Below, in pieces: positions 12,051-24,499 of a DNA stretch of 64,000 bases. The position numbers and the translations under genes were made by a program. Positions within the stretch are counted from its first letter, which is position 1, and the number at the start of each line of letters is the position of its first letter. The notes beneath the pieces are model-generated. The model did no database searches. It was not told the DNA's origin and saw nothing but the letters and a program-made list of their open reading frames with translations. This stretch comes from Ricinus communis (lineage: Eukaryota; Streptophyta; Magnoliopsida; Malpighiales; Euphorbiaceae), in NCBI RefSeq assembly GCF_019578655.1, contig NC_063265.1, positions 4,064,501 to 4,128,500 on the forward strand, read 5' to 3'.

Positions 12051-12856
12051 TTCAACATTTCTTTCTCATTCATTAAATTTTTTGGTTTGTGTTCTGCACC
12101 GCATGCAATGGTTAGGGACAAGTGCAAGGATTTTGTTTTCAAGTTTAATTTCTTTCACAAGGTAAAGAAAATTGTTTCCCTTCTTATTTGCATGTTGTGA
12201 TAATGCTGTTTGTTTCTTGCGAATTGGTTTCTGATCAATAGAATGGAGAGCATCAGATTGAAGTGTAAGATTTTGACCAAATTTTATGGCTCTCATTTGA
12301 GTTTTTCTGTTTATAATTCAGGAGTAAAAAGATAGGGGGATTTTCTTTCATCAATTTCTAATTATATTAGTAGATCAGAATGGAAAATTCCCGATTCTTT
12401 TTACCCCAATTCCTTGCTCTGCCTTGATCGGGGGTTTGAGGAATCAAGTATGACAGGATTATGGGTTTCTTTGTTAGATTTGGCCCATCTCTTCTGTTTG
12501 TATGTTCAATGAACGCACATACAGTTTAACTGCTATTCCTTTTTTAACTGTTTTTTTCCTTTTGTCCTTATTGTGAATCTGAGTTTATTTAATCCTCGAT
12601 CAACTTTCATATTCACTATATGTTAACAGGTTATAGCCTTCTGTTTTAGTTAGGGTTTTCTCGCCTTAAATTTGAACAATTTTTAGTAATGTGAAAGTGT
12701 TCATCTTTTGAAAACCTGAAATCTGGTATAAATGATTATGATGATAATGATGGGGCGTGCTTCAAATTTACTTGTGTTAACTTGGATCAGGTTTAACAAG
12801 ACTAGCTGAAGTCATTTGTCACCTAAGCACGTCCAGAAGAAAGAACACTGTAATTT
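12051..12856 (+). other. Probable 5' UTR region of the DUF4378 gene, likely with an intron
   Basis: Composition is less AT-rich than the spacer and there is no conserved coding sequence before the start codon at 12857. A leader exon at about 12050-12330 and a leader intron are plausible. Exact splice sites cannot be fixed without transcript data. Confidence 0.35.
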
Positions 12857-15800
12857 ATGGGAAAAAATTTGCAGCATAGTAACTCTCCGATCTCTATCCA
12901 GAATAGTGGTCCGGGATGCATGTGGGGTGTGCTTCATATACTTAAGTACCATCATTGGCGTTACATTAAGAAAAGACTTCCCTACAGGAGGCCTGTAAAT
13001 GGCAAAAATGCCATGGGTAAGTAAAATTGGTTTCCCCATTTAATATGAACAATTTATCATTATTTTTCTCCAGTTCTACTGGCTATTCTTTTGATTTGCA
13101 ATGGATGCTGTGCGTTCTTCTTGAACTGCTTTGGCTAATTGGCTGTGAATGCCTGCGTGTCATATCTGGAGCTTTACTACTAAGGGATATGTAATAAATG
13201 TACTCTCAAGAACTGCATTATGACTTAAGTATTGTTTGTTAGACAGATGCATATAGCATTGTACCGTTATAAAGACTAATTTCTGATAATAGGTGACCAC
13301 ATTCTTGTAATTAGGTACATGATGCACTGACTCAACAAAATAAAAGCTTGATTCGTGGTTTTATAGATAGGAAGATATCCTATCAAACATTCCTGGTAAT
13401 GGTAATAGTAGATTTCTGTCAGGTGGAGATCTTTTTTATGGTTAATCTTTAAAGTTAAAAATACATATCAGAATCTGTTACTTCAGCAATGTGGACCTTT
13501 GTTTTATTTGATAGACTAGCATGATATCAATTTATGCCCACGCCTTTTGGGTTAAGAATGCAAGTTAAAGGAATTGCATTGTTCAAATCTGTGCGGTGAT
13601 AATCTTCTCATTCTTTCTAGGAGTTGGAAATCCAGGATATGATACAAAAGCATCAAAGAGTGATAGAATGTTCCATCGTGGCAGCAGTGGAGATGACAGT
13701 CTTACTGTAAGTTCATTAAAATGAGCATATGTTTAAACAGTTTTGAGCATTTAGTGAAAGTATCCCTAGGTAATCATTATTACAAAGAGAAGTGAAGCGC
13801 AAGCTTGCTCTATAGTTCTTGTGCAGTTGTGCTCTCTGTTCTGTTTGATTTGACCACTGAATCTAAGATGTGACTTTTTTAGGATTTAACATTGTCTTGT
13901 TAGCATGCACGTATACATAAATCTGTGTCTTGCGTATGTGTGTTTGTTTGTGAATATAGAAAGGTGGCTGAGTTGAAAAGTATCAGGTCAACGAGAAGAT
14001 GACACAGTCGACTCCAGTAACCAATAATTCTGTTAGATCTCGGTTGAAATCACTTATAATAGAAGAGTTGTATAGAATGAAGGGTCGACATCGCCAAACC
14101 TCATCTCATCCTGTACAGTCGCCCCTGATGCGAACAGATTCCATCCATCGCTTGGAACCTGCAGATAAGGATCCCCATGCTGGTATAACATTGAATAACG
14201 AAAGTCCCCTTACTGCTAAGAACCTAAATAATGGAAGTCCCGCAATTTCTGACAATCAGAACTTTTCAGCTCCCAGCTTACTGGATCCATTAGTACCAAA
14301 TTCTTCGGAGGATCAAAGTTCAGACGATTATAGTACCATCCTAACAAGGAATAACTCGGACATTGATGCAAATCACTTTTTCTCTGAGGGAAATTCAGGA
14401 AATCAAGATTTAGTCCATGCCCAGGAACTCAATGCGGATGCTTCAACATGGCAGTCAAATGAGTTTATGGATGCTCTAGATATCATTAATTTGAATAAAG
14501 AATTCTTTATGAAAGTTTTACAGGAACCAGGTTCTCCCTTTGCTCATCATTTCCACAGTCGCCGGGCATTAAGCAGTAAACTGGCATATTCTAAGTCTCT
14601 GTCATTCTCTTCATCTAGCTCATCTTCTATGAGAGGATCTGGGCCAAGAAAAGTTAAGGCAAATGAGCTAATTGAATCTCATGCAGTTGAGTCCAAGTCT
14701 AAAGAATATATCCGCTCAAATTCGATGCCATCAATACCTGCTGAGTACCAGACATCTCACCATAGGAAGAATCAAGCTGTAATCAAGCGTTTCAAGAATC
14801 TTAAAAATAAGATAAAACATGTAATTAGACGGAGCAAAAATGAGAAGCATCGGATTGCCATGGACGGAATCCTTCACAAGATTCCTCATGGTCAAGAGCT
14901 CCCCAAGGATGTGAAAAGTGAGAACCATTCCGCAAACAGAGATGATAATGAGAGCCCCAGAAGTAGTTGTGAGAGTCATAATTCTCTTCTTTCTACCAGT
15001 AAAACGGGATCCCATTGCTTTAGTAGAACATCATCACTATGTGAATCGCTAGATAGATATTGTCAATTATATGAGTTTAGTTGCAAGGGAGACGCTAAAC
15101 ACCATTGTTTTGAACCCTTAAAATTAACTGAAGATTCACCTCAAGAAAGTGCTTCGAAATCCATGGGAAGATTGTTTTCCTCACCTGACCTCAAATCTCA
15201 CTTCTGTTATGATGAGGATTCTTCTGATGCCTTTCCGTTAAGTCAGGTTAGAAATGCTGCGGATGCAACTGTGAGCACAAGAAGTGATTTCAGTGAACAA
15301 TCGGATGCAGAAAGTCATATAAAAAGTGATATTCAACAGAACCTGGATAGTAACACAGTTCCAGTTGGAGATCGACAAGAGACGGTAACAGTTTCTAATG
15401 TCAAAGGAGATGCTAAGTTGGATGTAATTAGTGACGATCTCGAGGAATCTTGCAATAAACAGGATACTGAACCATCAGGATCAGAATCCAACAGTGTCCC
15501 TGTGTCTGGTATCAAATTTCAAGAGGATCATACTACTCCTGTGAGCCTTTCCAGTGCAGAAGGTATCACCTCTTGCTAATTCTTACTTTTAATTCAATAT
15601 TTTGTCACAAACCGAACTGCATGTGATGCCTTGCTTAATGGTAAGACATATTTTTTGGACTTAGACGTGGTCATTGATATTAGTTCATTATAGATGATAT
15701 AATTTATTTTCGTGGAGATTTTACTAGGCAGTAAGGTAATATTTTGGGGTTTAACATTGTGGTTTTCAGCTCTTAGAGCATCAAATTTAAGATGCTCAGT

Positions 15801-16533
15801 ATCTAACTATTTGACTTTCCACTGCAATGAATGCCTTTATGGATATATATTTTAAACAGAAGCAGATTTAAAACTGACGATAAGCCTTCCTCTTCCCGAA
15901 GAAATTAATTGTTGGGAGGACCAGGTGGCAGCAACAATTATCAAGGATGTACCGGCAGTAGCTGAGAGTGGAATTGAGAAAATAGAAGTTCCAAGCAAGC
16001 AAATCCAGTTTCAAGTGGGTGCCAAAGACAAAGCTGAATTTGATTATGTGAAGGACATACTAGAGTTATCTGGTTTCACCAAGAATGAACTGCTCGGAAC
16101 ATGGCATTCAGATGACCAACCAGTGGATCCTTCTCTGTTTGAGGAAGTGGCAGGCTGTATGTTTCTTGATCCTGAGTGCTCAGGAACTGAAGAAGGCTAC
16201 CTCTGTTATCACCTGCTGCTGTTTGATCTGATCAATGAAGTGTTGATGGAGACTTACGCAAGATCATACACCTATTATCCCATGCCCTTATCTACACTTT
16301 CCCACATTCGTCCAATGCCAGTGGGATACCATGTTCTTGAGGAGGTGTGGACAAACATAAGCTGGTACTTAAGCTCAATTCCAGAGCCTGACCAGTTACT
16401 GGATCATATTGTGAGTAGAGATTTAGCAAAAAGTGATGGGTGGATGAACCTGCAATTTGATAGTGAATGTGTGGGGCTTGAGGTTGAGGACATCATTTTT
16501 TATGATCTTTTAGAGGAAGTCATTTTCAGTTGA
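12857..16533 (+). CDS. DUF4378-containing TRM-like protein
   Basis: Predicted 831 aa protein of a plant family with DUF4378 at the C terminus, some members of which (TRM/LONGIFOLIA) recruit TON1 and act at microtubules. Exons: 12857-13016, 13621-13706, 13987-15562, 15860-16533. All are GT-AG and in frame. The start is chosen because MGKNLQ and then GPGCMWGVLHIL (residues 19-30) match the conserved opening of this family. Further motifs are VRSRLKSLIIEELYRM at about 98-113, ALDIINLNKEFFMKVLQEP at 245-263 and a serine-rich, basic middle part. DUF4378 spans about residue 664 to the end, from DYVKDILELSGF to DLLEEVIF. No enzyme motif or membrane segment is visible. A role in the cytoskeleton is inferred from relatives only; 'protein of unknown function' is the safe label. 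Confidence 0.9.
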
Positions 16534-16732
16534 GCATCTGGAAAACTCAGTTTCCATCTGAAAGTTTATTTGTTGATCTACCTCATACATAAAATTTTGT
16601 TTCTGATTAACTTCATAATCAATGTTAGATACGTATCTGGTTCTTCTCATAACATGTTGTATAGTTAGAAGCAATGTGAATTACTTTGTACAGGTCAACC
16701 TATATTATAAATGGAGATACGTAAGAACATGA

Positions 16733-16805
16733 GCCCGTCTAGCTCAGTTGGTAGAGCGCAAGGCTCTTAACCTTGTGGTCGTGGGTTCGAGCCCCACGGT
16801 GGGCG
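16733..16805 (+). tRNA. tRNA-Lys (anticodon CUU)
   Basis: The 73 bases fold as a standard cloverleaf. The acceptor strand GCCCGTC pairs with GGTGGGC, with discriminator G. The D arm holds the A box TAGCTCAGTTGGTAGAG. The anticodon stem CAAGG/CCTTG encloses the loop CTCTTAA, with CTT at positions 34-36. The T arm holds GGGTTCGAGCCCC, which contains the B box. There is no intron and CCA is not encoded, as usual for a nuclear gene. It sits about 200 bp downstream of the DUF4378 gene on the same strand. Confidence 0.97.
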
Positions 16806-16807
16806 GC

Positions 16808-16814
16808 TTTTTTT
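16808..16814 (+). terminator. Pol III terminator of tRNA-Lys
   Basis: A run of seven T begins three bases after the tRNA's last base, the normal RNA polymerase III stop signal. Confidence 0.85.
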
Positions 16815-17682
16815 ATATTATTATTTAGTTCTGGCCATTTCTCTTATGCCACGCTATTATAAACTCATTATTTGATTTGGCAAAAATTCAAATAGTCATA
16901 TGAAAAGGAGAAATATATATTTTAATGAATGGTATGGGACCTTGTGACGAATGCCTAAAACAAATAATTCCTTGCAGAGGTCTTGTAATTTTCTTCCACT
17001 TTCGGCATTATATCAGACAATTTCTTCTCCTGTTCTTCCTGTCAAGATGTGACGAGACCAGGCTTCCATATATATCCACAACAAGAATGGGCCATTTTGT
17101 TTTGATCCCACCACAAAATCTGTTTGTTCTACAAGTTGATGGGCCCCCATAGGACACAATTCTTTTTAAAAAAATTACTTTTTAAGATTCTTTTTCAAAA
17201 TTTTCTTATAATTTTTTTAAAAAAATTTATTATTATATTTTCTTTTAAAATTTTATAAAAATAATACTAAAATTATTACTTAAAAAATACCAAAATGATA
17301 TCATTTAACTTGTATTACTGTGAAACCAACAAAATGAAGTAAATATATCATTTTATTTTATATATTTATATTTGGTATTCATGAATTAAATAGTATTATA
17401 TTTTTTTATAATAACTAATGTATTTCGATGATATAAAAGTATATGGTTTTAAAAAATATATTGTAATATATTAAAATGCAGTTGAAAGTATATTAAAATA
17501 TAATTAAAATAAAATTAAAAAAAGATTAATTAAAAGTGACAATAAATAATAGTTTTGTGTTTATAGCAGCTATTTTAATTTTTATGATGATGAATGAATA
17601 GAGATGAAGGGTTGAAATGATGCGGTTATAATTTGATTAAGGAAAATGATACTTAAAAAATACCAAAAGAAGGACACCATCC
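16815..17682. other. Spacer, no gene seen
   Basis: AT-rich beyond about 17,160. The open frame at 16925-17152 has no recognisable motif and I do not support it. Confidence 0.5.
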
Positions 17683-17904
17683 ATGTCCTTTCGTGATGCT
17701 ACCATGCTAGAAGAGCTTGGAAGGGATTGCTTTCTGCTCTATGACCAGGCGTCTTGGCACGCCCAAGACTGGATTTGGAAGAATATTTCAAGTTTGCTTT
17801 ATGACTCTTTCATTGGAGATTGGCGTGTTCTTTTCACTATCAACATTTGGTGGTTATGGAAATGGCGTAATGGCAGGATTTTTAGGCAGCATAGTTCTAA
17901 TTGA
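17683..17904 (+). pseudogene. LINE reverse-transcriptase C-terminal fragment
   Basis: A 73-residue open stretch with the spacing of tryptophans found just after the zinc-binding (zf-RVT) part of plant LINE polyproteins: WIWKNI, then a gap, WWLWKWRNGRIF. No upstream polymerase or downstream RNase H is in frame nearby, so this is a truncated relic. It is recognised by pattern only. Confidence 0.5.
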
Positions 17905-20115
17905 TGCTCAAGTCCGATGGATTCAAAATTGTGTCTCAATTATTATCATAGCTTTTAATATTGATCAGTTTCAAATTACCCAATGACAATATTTGATAAA
18001 TTAAAATAAAAAAATAAAAAAAAAATTAGTAAATTAAAATATTAATATCAATTTATAAATATGGTTCTGACTGACAGGGCATTTACCCTAGAGAGATATA
18101 TGCAATTTTAAGTGGTATGATACAGTGATATGAGGGCATAAGTTGTCTTGTTCTTTTTTGCTTTTTCCTTGCCATATGAAGTGCTGGAGAGAATATCATT
18201 ATGAATTTTGCATTCCTTTTCATACACTTTTTCTATATCATGTCATTTCATTTTGACTTAAATTAGTTTATTTTTGAACGGGGCACCGAGAATAAGCTGT
18301 TTGGAGTACGCATTAAAACCAGGAAAAAAAATAAAAGAAAAAGCCGTTCTGATACTTGAGCTATTGAATGGATGGAAGCACATTAAGTTAAGTGACGCCT
18401 TATTTCTTCAATAATAAATCAAAAAAATATTCTAATATGATTATATGCTTAATTAGCTGGTGATGGAACTTGACTTTTTTTTTTAGCTTCATATGTCCCA
18501 AAGCCATTCAAATATAATTTTACAATAATATATTTATTAGGGATCAGTACAAAAATATAAATTTTATTACTTTTCATTCCGATCAGTTATTATTATTAAA
18601 TTGTTCATATTTAATAATATAAGTTTGAAACTTAACAACTTTTAATTTTATTATTTAATCATTCAATCACGGTTTGAGAAGTCATTCATCTAATAAATTC
18701 AATGTAACGGTCAAACAATGACATTTTGAATTATTAAGTTATAAACTCATATTATCAAACACAAAAAATATGATAATAATGATTGATAAGAGTAAAAATA
18801 ACTAAATCTTTAAAATTTAAGATTTTTAATAGTAAAATATTTTTTTATCACGATACATATTTTAAATTATCAAATAATAAAATCATAATATAGTCTTTTA
18901 TGCTTATCCTATTTATTATTGTATATACTTGGTGTCCCACTACAACAATTAAGAGCAGTAATGGAGATTTATATGATAATTTTGTTTTTCATGAAATCAT
19001 ATTTATTTTATTAGTAACAGGTGGGATTCTATTATCTAGTGATAAAAATAAAGTGGAAAAGAATATGAAAAAAGTAATATAAACATGTAGACGCCGAACA
19101 ATAATTTCCATGTAGGATCTAGCATAAATATATGATTGGTGTGAGCATAATTTCTTAATAGAATATAGTTTAATTTGACCACTAATTTTATTGTTAGAAT
19201 TTAATTTAAATTTTTTAAAATTTATAGATATTTTAGCTTAAATTTTTATATATAATATTTAAATTAATTTTATTTTTTATAAAAATGAAAGAATAAGTTA
19301 CACACCTTCTACAAAAAAAATAGATATAATAATAAATAAAAAAATTAAATTCTCACATTAAAAAATATATTAATATTCAAATAAAATACAATAAAAGAAT
19401 TAACAATGACGGTGAACGAGACAGTTATAGTAGTGGTGGTACTAAAAACGGTAAAAGTGATAATGATTTTGGCAAAAATAATGATGGTAATAACTACTTA
19501 TTGTTTAATTATATTATACTATAATTATAAAATATTTTTTAAATAATATTATAAAAATTTTAATTATTTTTTATTTTCAAGAGAGAGTGACTCTCACTCT
19601 CTTTTTTTTAAATAAAATTAATTTAAATTAAATATATAAAAATTTAGACTAAAAAGTCTATAAATTTAAAAAAAAAAACTAAATCGAGCACTTATAACAA
19701 GATCAGTGGCAAAATTGAACTTTATTCTTTTTTTTTATCTATCAAGATAAGGAATAAAAAGACTAATAAATATAGAATGAATTCGCAAATGATTATTATA
19801 TAAGAATTCATATTTTTAGAACATTCTAAATATGACAAGAAAAATATTTTTATATTTATAATAAAATAGGAAATTTACACTTTTAGTTAAAATCCATTAA
19901 GGTACCATTTTATTAAAAAATGATACAAGAAAAAAAAAGTAAAATAGAAATAATAAAATTGAAAGATATATTTTAGTGTGATAGAATATATTGTCAAATT
20001 AATATGAAATTTATTTGAAAATGCTACTTATTTTATTAGAATTTAATTTAATTATACAAATTTAATTATATAAAATTCTAAAGTAACTTTCGCTTCATTT
20101 AAAGCACATAAAATT

Positions 20116-20211
20116 AAAATTTGTAAATAAATTTTATGGATTTCAACTAAATACAATTGTGTTTGGTTGAAATCCATAAAATCTATGAATTTATTTACAA
20201 ATCTAAAATTT
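20116..20211. repeat. Long inverted repeat (hairpin)
   Basis: Arm 20131-20147 (ATTTTATGGATTTCAAC) is perfectly complementary to 20166-20182 with an 18-base loop. The next blocks 20121-20130 (TTGTAAATAA) and 20191-20200 (TTATTTACAA) also pair perfectly after an 8-base bulge. The loop contains TGTTTGG, a word common at MITE ends. It is probably a foldback MITE or the fused ends of one. Confidence 0.7.
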
Positions 20212-22277
20212 ATATACTTTAATTAAATTAAAAATTAATCTAAAATTTTTATTTAATAAATTTATAAAATTGATTATAATTAAACGAAATTTTAACAAAT
20301 ATATACATTTTTCTATTTTATTTTATACTATTGAAATATCTCTTTTAATTTCTATTTTACTTTATATTTTCTATCGTATTTTATTTTTCATGTATTTTCT
20401 TTTAAATAAATTGATTGATTCTAATCAAACACAACCTCAGATTTCTAAAGTTATTTTATATGCTTTCAAATATCAATTTAACCATCAAATTAAGTGTGAG
20501 ACAAACTGTGTAGTGATCTTCTCACAATCAGAGACCAGTATTAATATAGAAATTGATAAAATTGAATGAAAGCATTTTTGGATAACATTTTGATTATATA
20601 ATTTGTGAAAGTACAAGAAACCCCAAAATAATATTATAAATTGTTAATAGAATGCTGCCGCCACCTTTTATATCCTACTTCCAAACCCTTTTGCTTTGTT
20701 TGTGCCATTTTCTTAAGCATATTTCCGTTTGTATAATTATTGTTATTTTGCTGAGTTTGACATTTAAGGGAAAGCTGACTAGCAATCTTGATTTCGGGAG
20801 AATCAAGTGAGCTAGGCCGCACGTGGATAAAGTTTAGGGATAAAACAAAACTCACGTGACATACGTTGCAGCAGTATTTCATATTATCTTGTAATACTAA
20901 AAGAGTTCAGTTTTGATTTTAATGCATCTAATAATATTTTTGAATTACCCGGTACTTGTAAAAAAAATTATTTAATTTTTAATATTAATTACAGAATTTT
21001 AAAATATCTAAAATCTATCTCTCTCTCTATATATATATATATAGTTTTAGATTTTAACTTTTTAACACATGTAATTATATTTTAACTCATGTAGTCTTCA
21101 TTTTAATATGTATATTTATTTTTAATATATGAGATTCATACTCATGAATAATTTATTATTTTTTAAGATTTATTAATTAATAAATTATCTTATAATTAAA
21201 AAATAATTTTAATCTTAAAAAATACTCAACCGTGTTCAAATATTAAACCAAATAAAATATTTAATTTATTAACTAAATTAAATGTCATATAATCCATTTA
21301 ATAATTAAACTATAAAATATATTTTTAATAGAAAATTAATCATTATAATTCCAAATAATATATTTATTTAATTAGAAAATAACTCAAAATTTAATTATTA
21401 CTTTAAAATATAATTATATTCTTACAAATAATAGAATTATTTATATAATTATATGAAAAAATAAATATACTTAAACGTATTTATACGTATTATATATATC
21501 TGTTAATATATGAATCTGTTTAAATAAACATGTTTATTTATTTCATTTGCGAATTAGGGAAGTCAATACGTTTAAACCTAATTCTTTTTGCGTCATAAAC
21601 GTATTGATATGATTATGATTCAAATATGCTTATAATAATTCTAAATCCATTTAACAATGTGCGGTGTCGTATGGTGTTGTTTAATCTGATCATTTTAAAA
21701 ATTGTCAATCCCAGTGAAGTCAACCGATAGAATTAGATTTAAATAATCATTACTAGAATGATTAAAACTAGCTACATAATTTTTTACTTTTATAAATTAT
21801 TAATATTTTTTATTCTTCAATAATATAAAATCTTTAGTAATATGCCATCAAATAAATAGATGAAATTAAAAATTTATTCTTATAAAAGAATATAGTCACA
21901 AAATATATTCTGAAATTACTTTAGAATATAAATTTTCTTTGTGAATTACTTATTACATCAAAAATTAAGTATTTAACTTATATTTCTATAATAATTTTAA
22001 TTTCTATGTTATTCACATAATTTACTTTGAAAATACTAGTCTTATTCTATTTTAGAATTTTTATACTTCATAAATTTTTTATATAAATATTTTTAATATT
22101 TAATAATTTCTTACTAATTAAGTATCTTAATTATAAAAAGATAAAAATAATAAAATTACATATTTATACTTAGTGACATTTTTAAAATTTAAAAGATAAT
22201 ATAAGCATTAAACAAATCATTTCTATTTTTTTTAATTCATATATTTTACATATAAAAAACAGATTTTTCTATTATTA

Positions 22278-22860
22278 ACTAGTCATGCAATGCACGATTA
22301 TAATTACTTTATTATAAATAATATAGCAAATTAAATTTATATTTACAATTAAATAGATTTTAATATTTTATAATTATTTTTAATAGTACTAGAAATAATA
22401 ATAAATTAAAATATTTTAAATATACTTCTTATACTTTTTATTGTTTTAAGATTTTATTAGTACAAATTATTTTAAATGTATTTGTTAATTAATTTTTAGT
22501 ATTATATAAATTTATGATATTTATTGATATTACTTTGTTGGTGGGTTAGAAATAATTTTATAATCACAAAATTAGATTTTTATTTAATATAATGTTAACA
22601 GTATTATTTTTTAAAATCAGAATTATTATATAATTAAAAATTAACTAATATAATATTAAAATATTATTAAAATATTATTTTTAAGGAATAGAGTTACTAA
22701 ATAATTAGAAAAATAATTTATTAATTAATAAAATAATAATAAAAATTATAAAATTATATGCAAATTTAACTTTTAAATATCAAAATTAAATATACATATT
22801 TAAATAAAAATATTATATATCAAAATAAAACAGCATAGAATTATATATATATATCATCTA
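22278..22860 (-). mobile_element. Helitron-like non-autonomous element, 3' end at 22278
   Basis: Read on the minus strand, the element ends in CGTGCATTGCATG followed by ACTAGT. The first word folds into a 5-bp stem with a 3-base loop, and the CTAG then T is the classic Helitron 3' terminus. The body is AT-rich, non-coding and similar to other segments in this window (9560-9780, 31111-31790). The 5' end is not defined; 22860 is an estimate. No Rep/helicase is present, so any mobility would have been supplied in trans. Confidence 0.45.
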
Positions 22861-23822
22861 GCAATAAAAACTCTAAAATAATAATATTTTTCATTTTGGT
22901 TAAAAATAAACACCGTCGTTATTAATTAAAAATAAAAAAAGATAAAATTGAATCTATAAATATAATTACTTTATTTTCTTGATTTAAAAAAATGATTAAA
23001 TCACTTTAAGATGTATTGTATTTTATAAATTAATTCTTAATTTTACATTGTTTAGTAATTTAATTAAATTATTCAAAAAATTAGAATAATATTATTTTAA
23101 TTTATATTTAAAAATATTTCTTAATAATAATTTTTAAAATTTTATGGTAAGCAAAATAATATGAAAAATCGGTTTTACTTATTAAAAAAAATAATAAAAA
23201 TATTACTAAACTTAAAAATTTAAGTTTTATGATTTTCATATATTGTATGTTTAAACCTAAATATCTTTTTGACTCACTAATTTTTATATTAATCACAATT
23301 GATTTGTCATATGCTAAAATTTTGAAAATAAATATATTTTTAAAAATAAATGAAAAGTATATATATTTATTTGAAAATTTTAAAATAATTAAATAAAATT
23401 ATTAAAAAATAATATATAAAACTTAATTAATAATTAAAACTATTTTAAAATACATTTTAGCCGGAAATTTAATTGTAGCTTTTGCCTTAAAGAAAAAGGA
23501 AGAAACACTAATCATAAATATCAATAAAGCATGCCCCACACACTCTACAAACTGTAGTATAGGGAATCTCCTTTGAGCGAAAGGAAATCACATGTTGATC
23601 GACACGATACACTCCTTCCATTGCCAAATGGCCCCACACCGGGCCCATCACCTCTTTTAATCCATGGTGATGACGGGTCCACCTTGATGGATCAAGACGT
23701 CCATTTTATCTTTCAAAAGGAATTTTAAAATAATAATAATTCTTAAATCAAACGGTAAATATTGTAAAGGTCAACTTACTCTAGAAAATACCGGAACTGC
23801 CCCTCTGTTGGCTCTGAAAGCG

Positions 23823-23949
23823 ACGTATACGTGGAAGAAAGCAGGTAAAAAGCTTTGGACCGGTCGATTCGGAAGGATAAGTATGACGTAATATCATGAC
23901 ACGTGGACGGTCGATGCCCACCACTCTCTCTCCGCAACTGCCTATATAT
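23823..23949 (+). promoter_or_regulatory. Metallothionein promoter: four ACGT cores and TATA box
   Basis: ACGT cores lie at 23823-23826, 23829-23832 (in TACGTGG), 23886-23889 (in TGACGTAA) and 23901-23904 (in CACGTGG, a G-box/ABRE type). A TATA box, TATATAT, is at 23943-23949, 104 bp before the start codon. ACGT cores are bZIP sites in plants, so stress or ABA responsiveness is a reasonable inference. Confidence 0.65.
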
Positions 23950-24052
23950 TGAGTGGCCAATCCTTTCTTTTCTACTACATAGAGAGAAAGATCCTTTAAT
24001 CAAGAAACATAAATTAAAACATCAAACAAACACATCAATTCTTGAAAAGAAA

Positions 24053-24408
24053 ATGTCTTGCTGTGGAGGAAACTGTGGCTGCGGCTCCGGCTGCAAGTGC
24101 GGCAACGGTTGTGGCGGGTATGAAATTAATTCTCATGATCTCTTCTTTTCAAATTTTGTTCATTTCATTTCTCGAATCTTTTCTTGTTGTTGATGATCGA
24201 TGGAAATGAATTTTTGTTTTGTACGTGCAGATGCAAGATGTATCCTGACATGAGCTTCTCAGAGAAAACCACCACCGAGACTTTGGTTCTTGGGGTGGGA
24301 GCAGAGAAGGCACACTTTGAAGGAGGTGAGATGGGCGTCGTTGGAGCTGAGGAGGGTGGCTGCAAGTGTGGCGACAACTGCACCTGCAACCCTTGCACTT
24401 GTAAATGA
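24053..24408 (+). CDS. MT2: Type-2 metallothionein
   Basis: Small cysteine-rich metal-binding protein of 80 aa, cytosolic, buffering copper and zinc. Exons are 24053-24117 and 24231-24408, with a single intron in the N-terminal cysteine domain where plant MT genes usually have one. The spliced N-terminal domain begins MSCCGG and has Cys-Cys, Cys-X-Cys and Cys-X-X-Cys spacing up to [11 protein letters not shown]. The cysteine-free linker of about 40 residues follows. The C-terminal domain [15 protein letters not shown] carries three Cys-X-Cys motifs. All this is diagnostic of plant type 2. The length is typical. Without splicing, the first exon's frame runs into unrelated sequence, so the intron is required. 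Confidence 0.97.
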
Positions 24409-24482
24409 AAGAGATCCTGCCTTGATGTTTACGAGTGATAGCGTCTAATGTAGTGTCTGTCTGTTGCGGTTTTTTAAGATTT

Positions 24483-24488
24483 AATAAA
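24483..24488 (+). promoter_or_regulatory. Polyadenylation signal of the metallothionein gene
   Basis: A canonical AATAAA lies 75 bp after the stop codon on the coding strand, a normal distance for a short plant 3' UTR. The cleavage site itself cannot be placed. Confidence 0.55.
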
Positions 24489-24499
24489 GTAGTAACGGC

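Larger units (their letters stand above)
17905..23800. other. Long, very AT-rich gene-free region
   Basis: Almost 6 kb without a supportable gene. Open frames at 18900-19082, 20270-20569, 20634-20882 and 23108-23296 are low-complexity AT translations. Recognisable features inside it are the hairpin at 20116-20211 and the Helitron-like copy at 22278-22860. TA and CT runs occur near 21018-21043. Confidence 0.55.

Noticed and set aside
16925..17152. 75-codon open frame after the tRNA
   Set aside because: No motif, no supporting splice or start context, and no family resemblance.
20270..20569. 99-codon open frame
   Set aside because: The translation is an AT-driven run of Ile, Phe, Leu and Lys without motif, as expected by chance in this composition.
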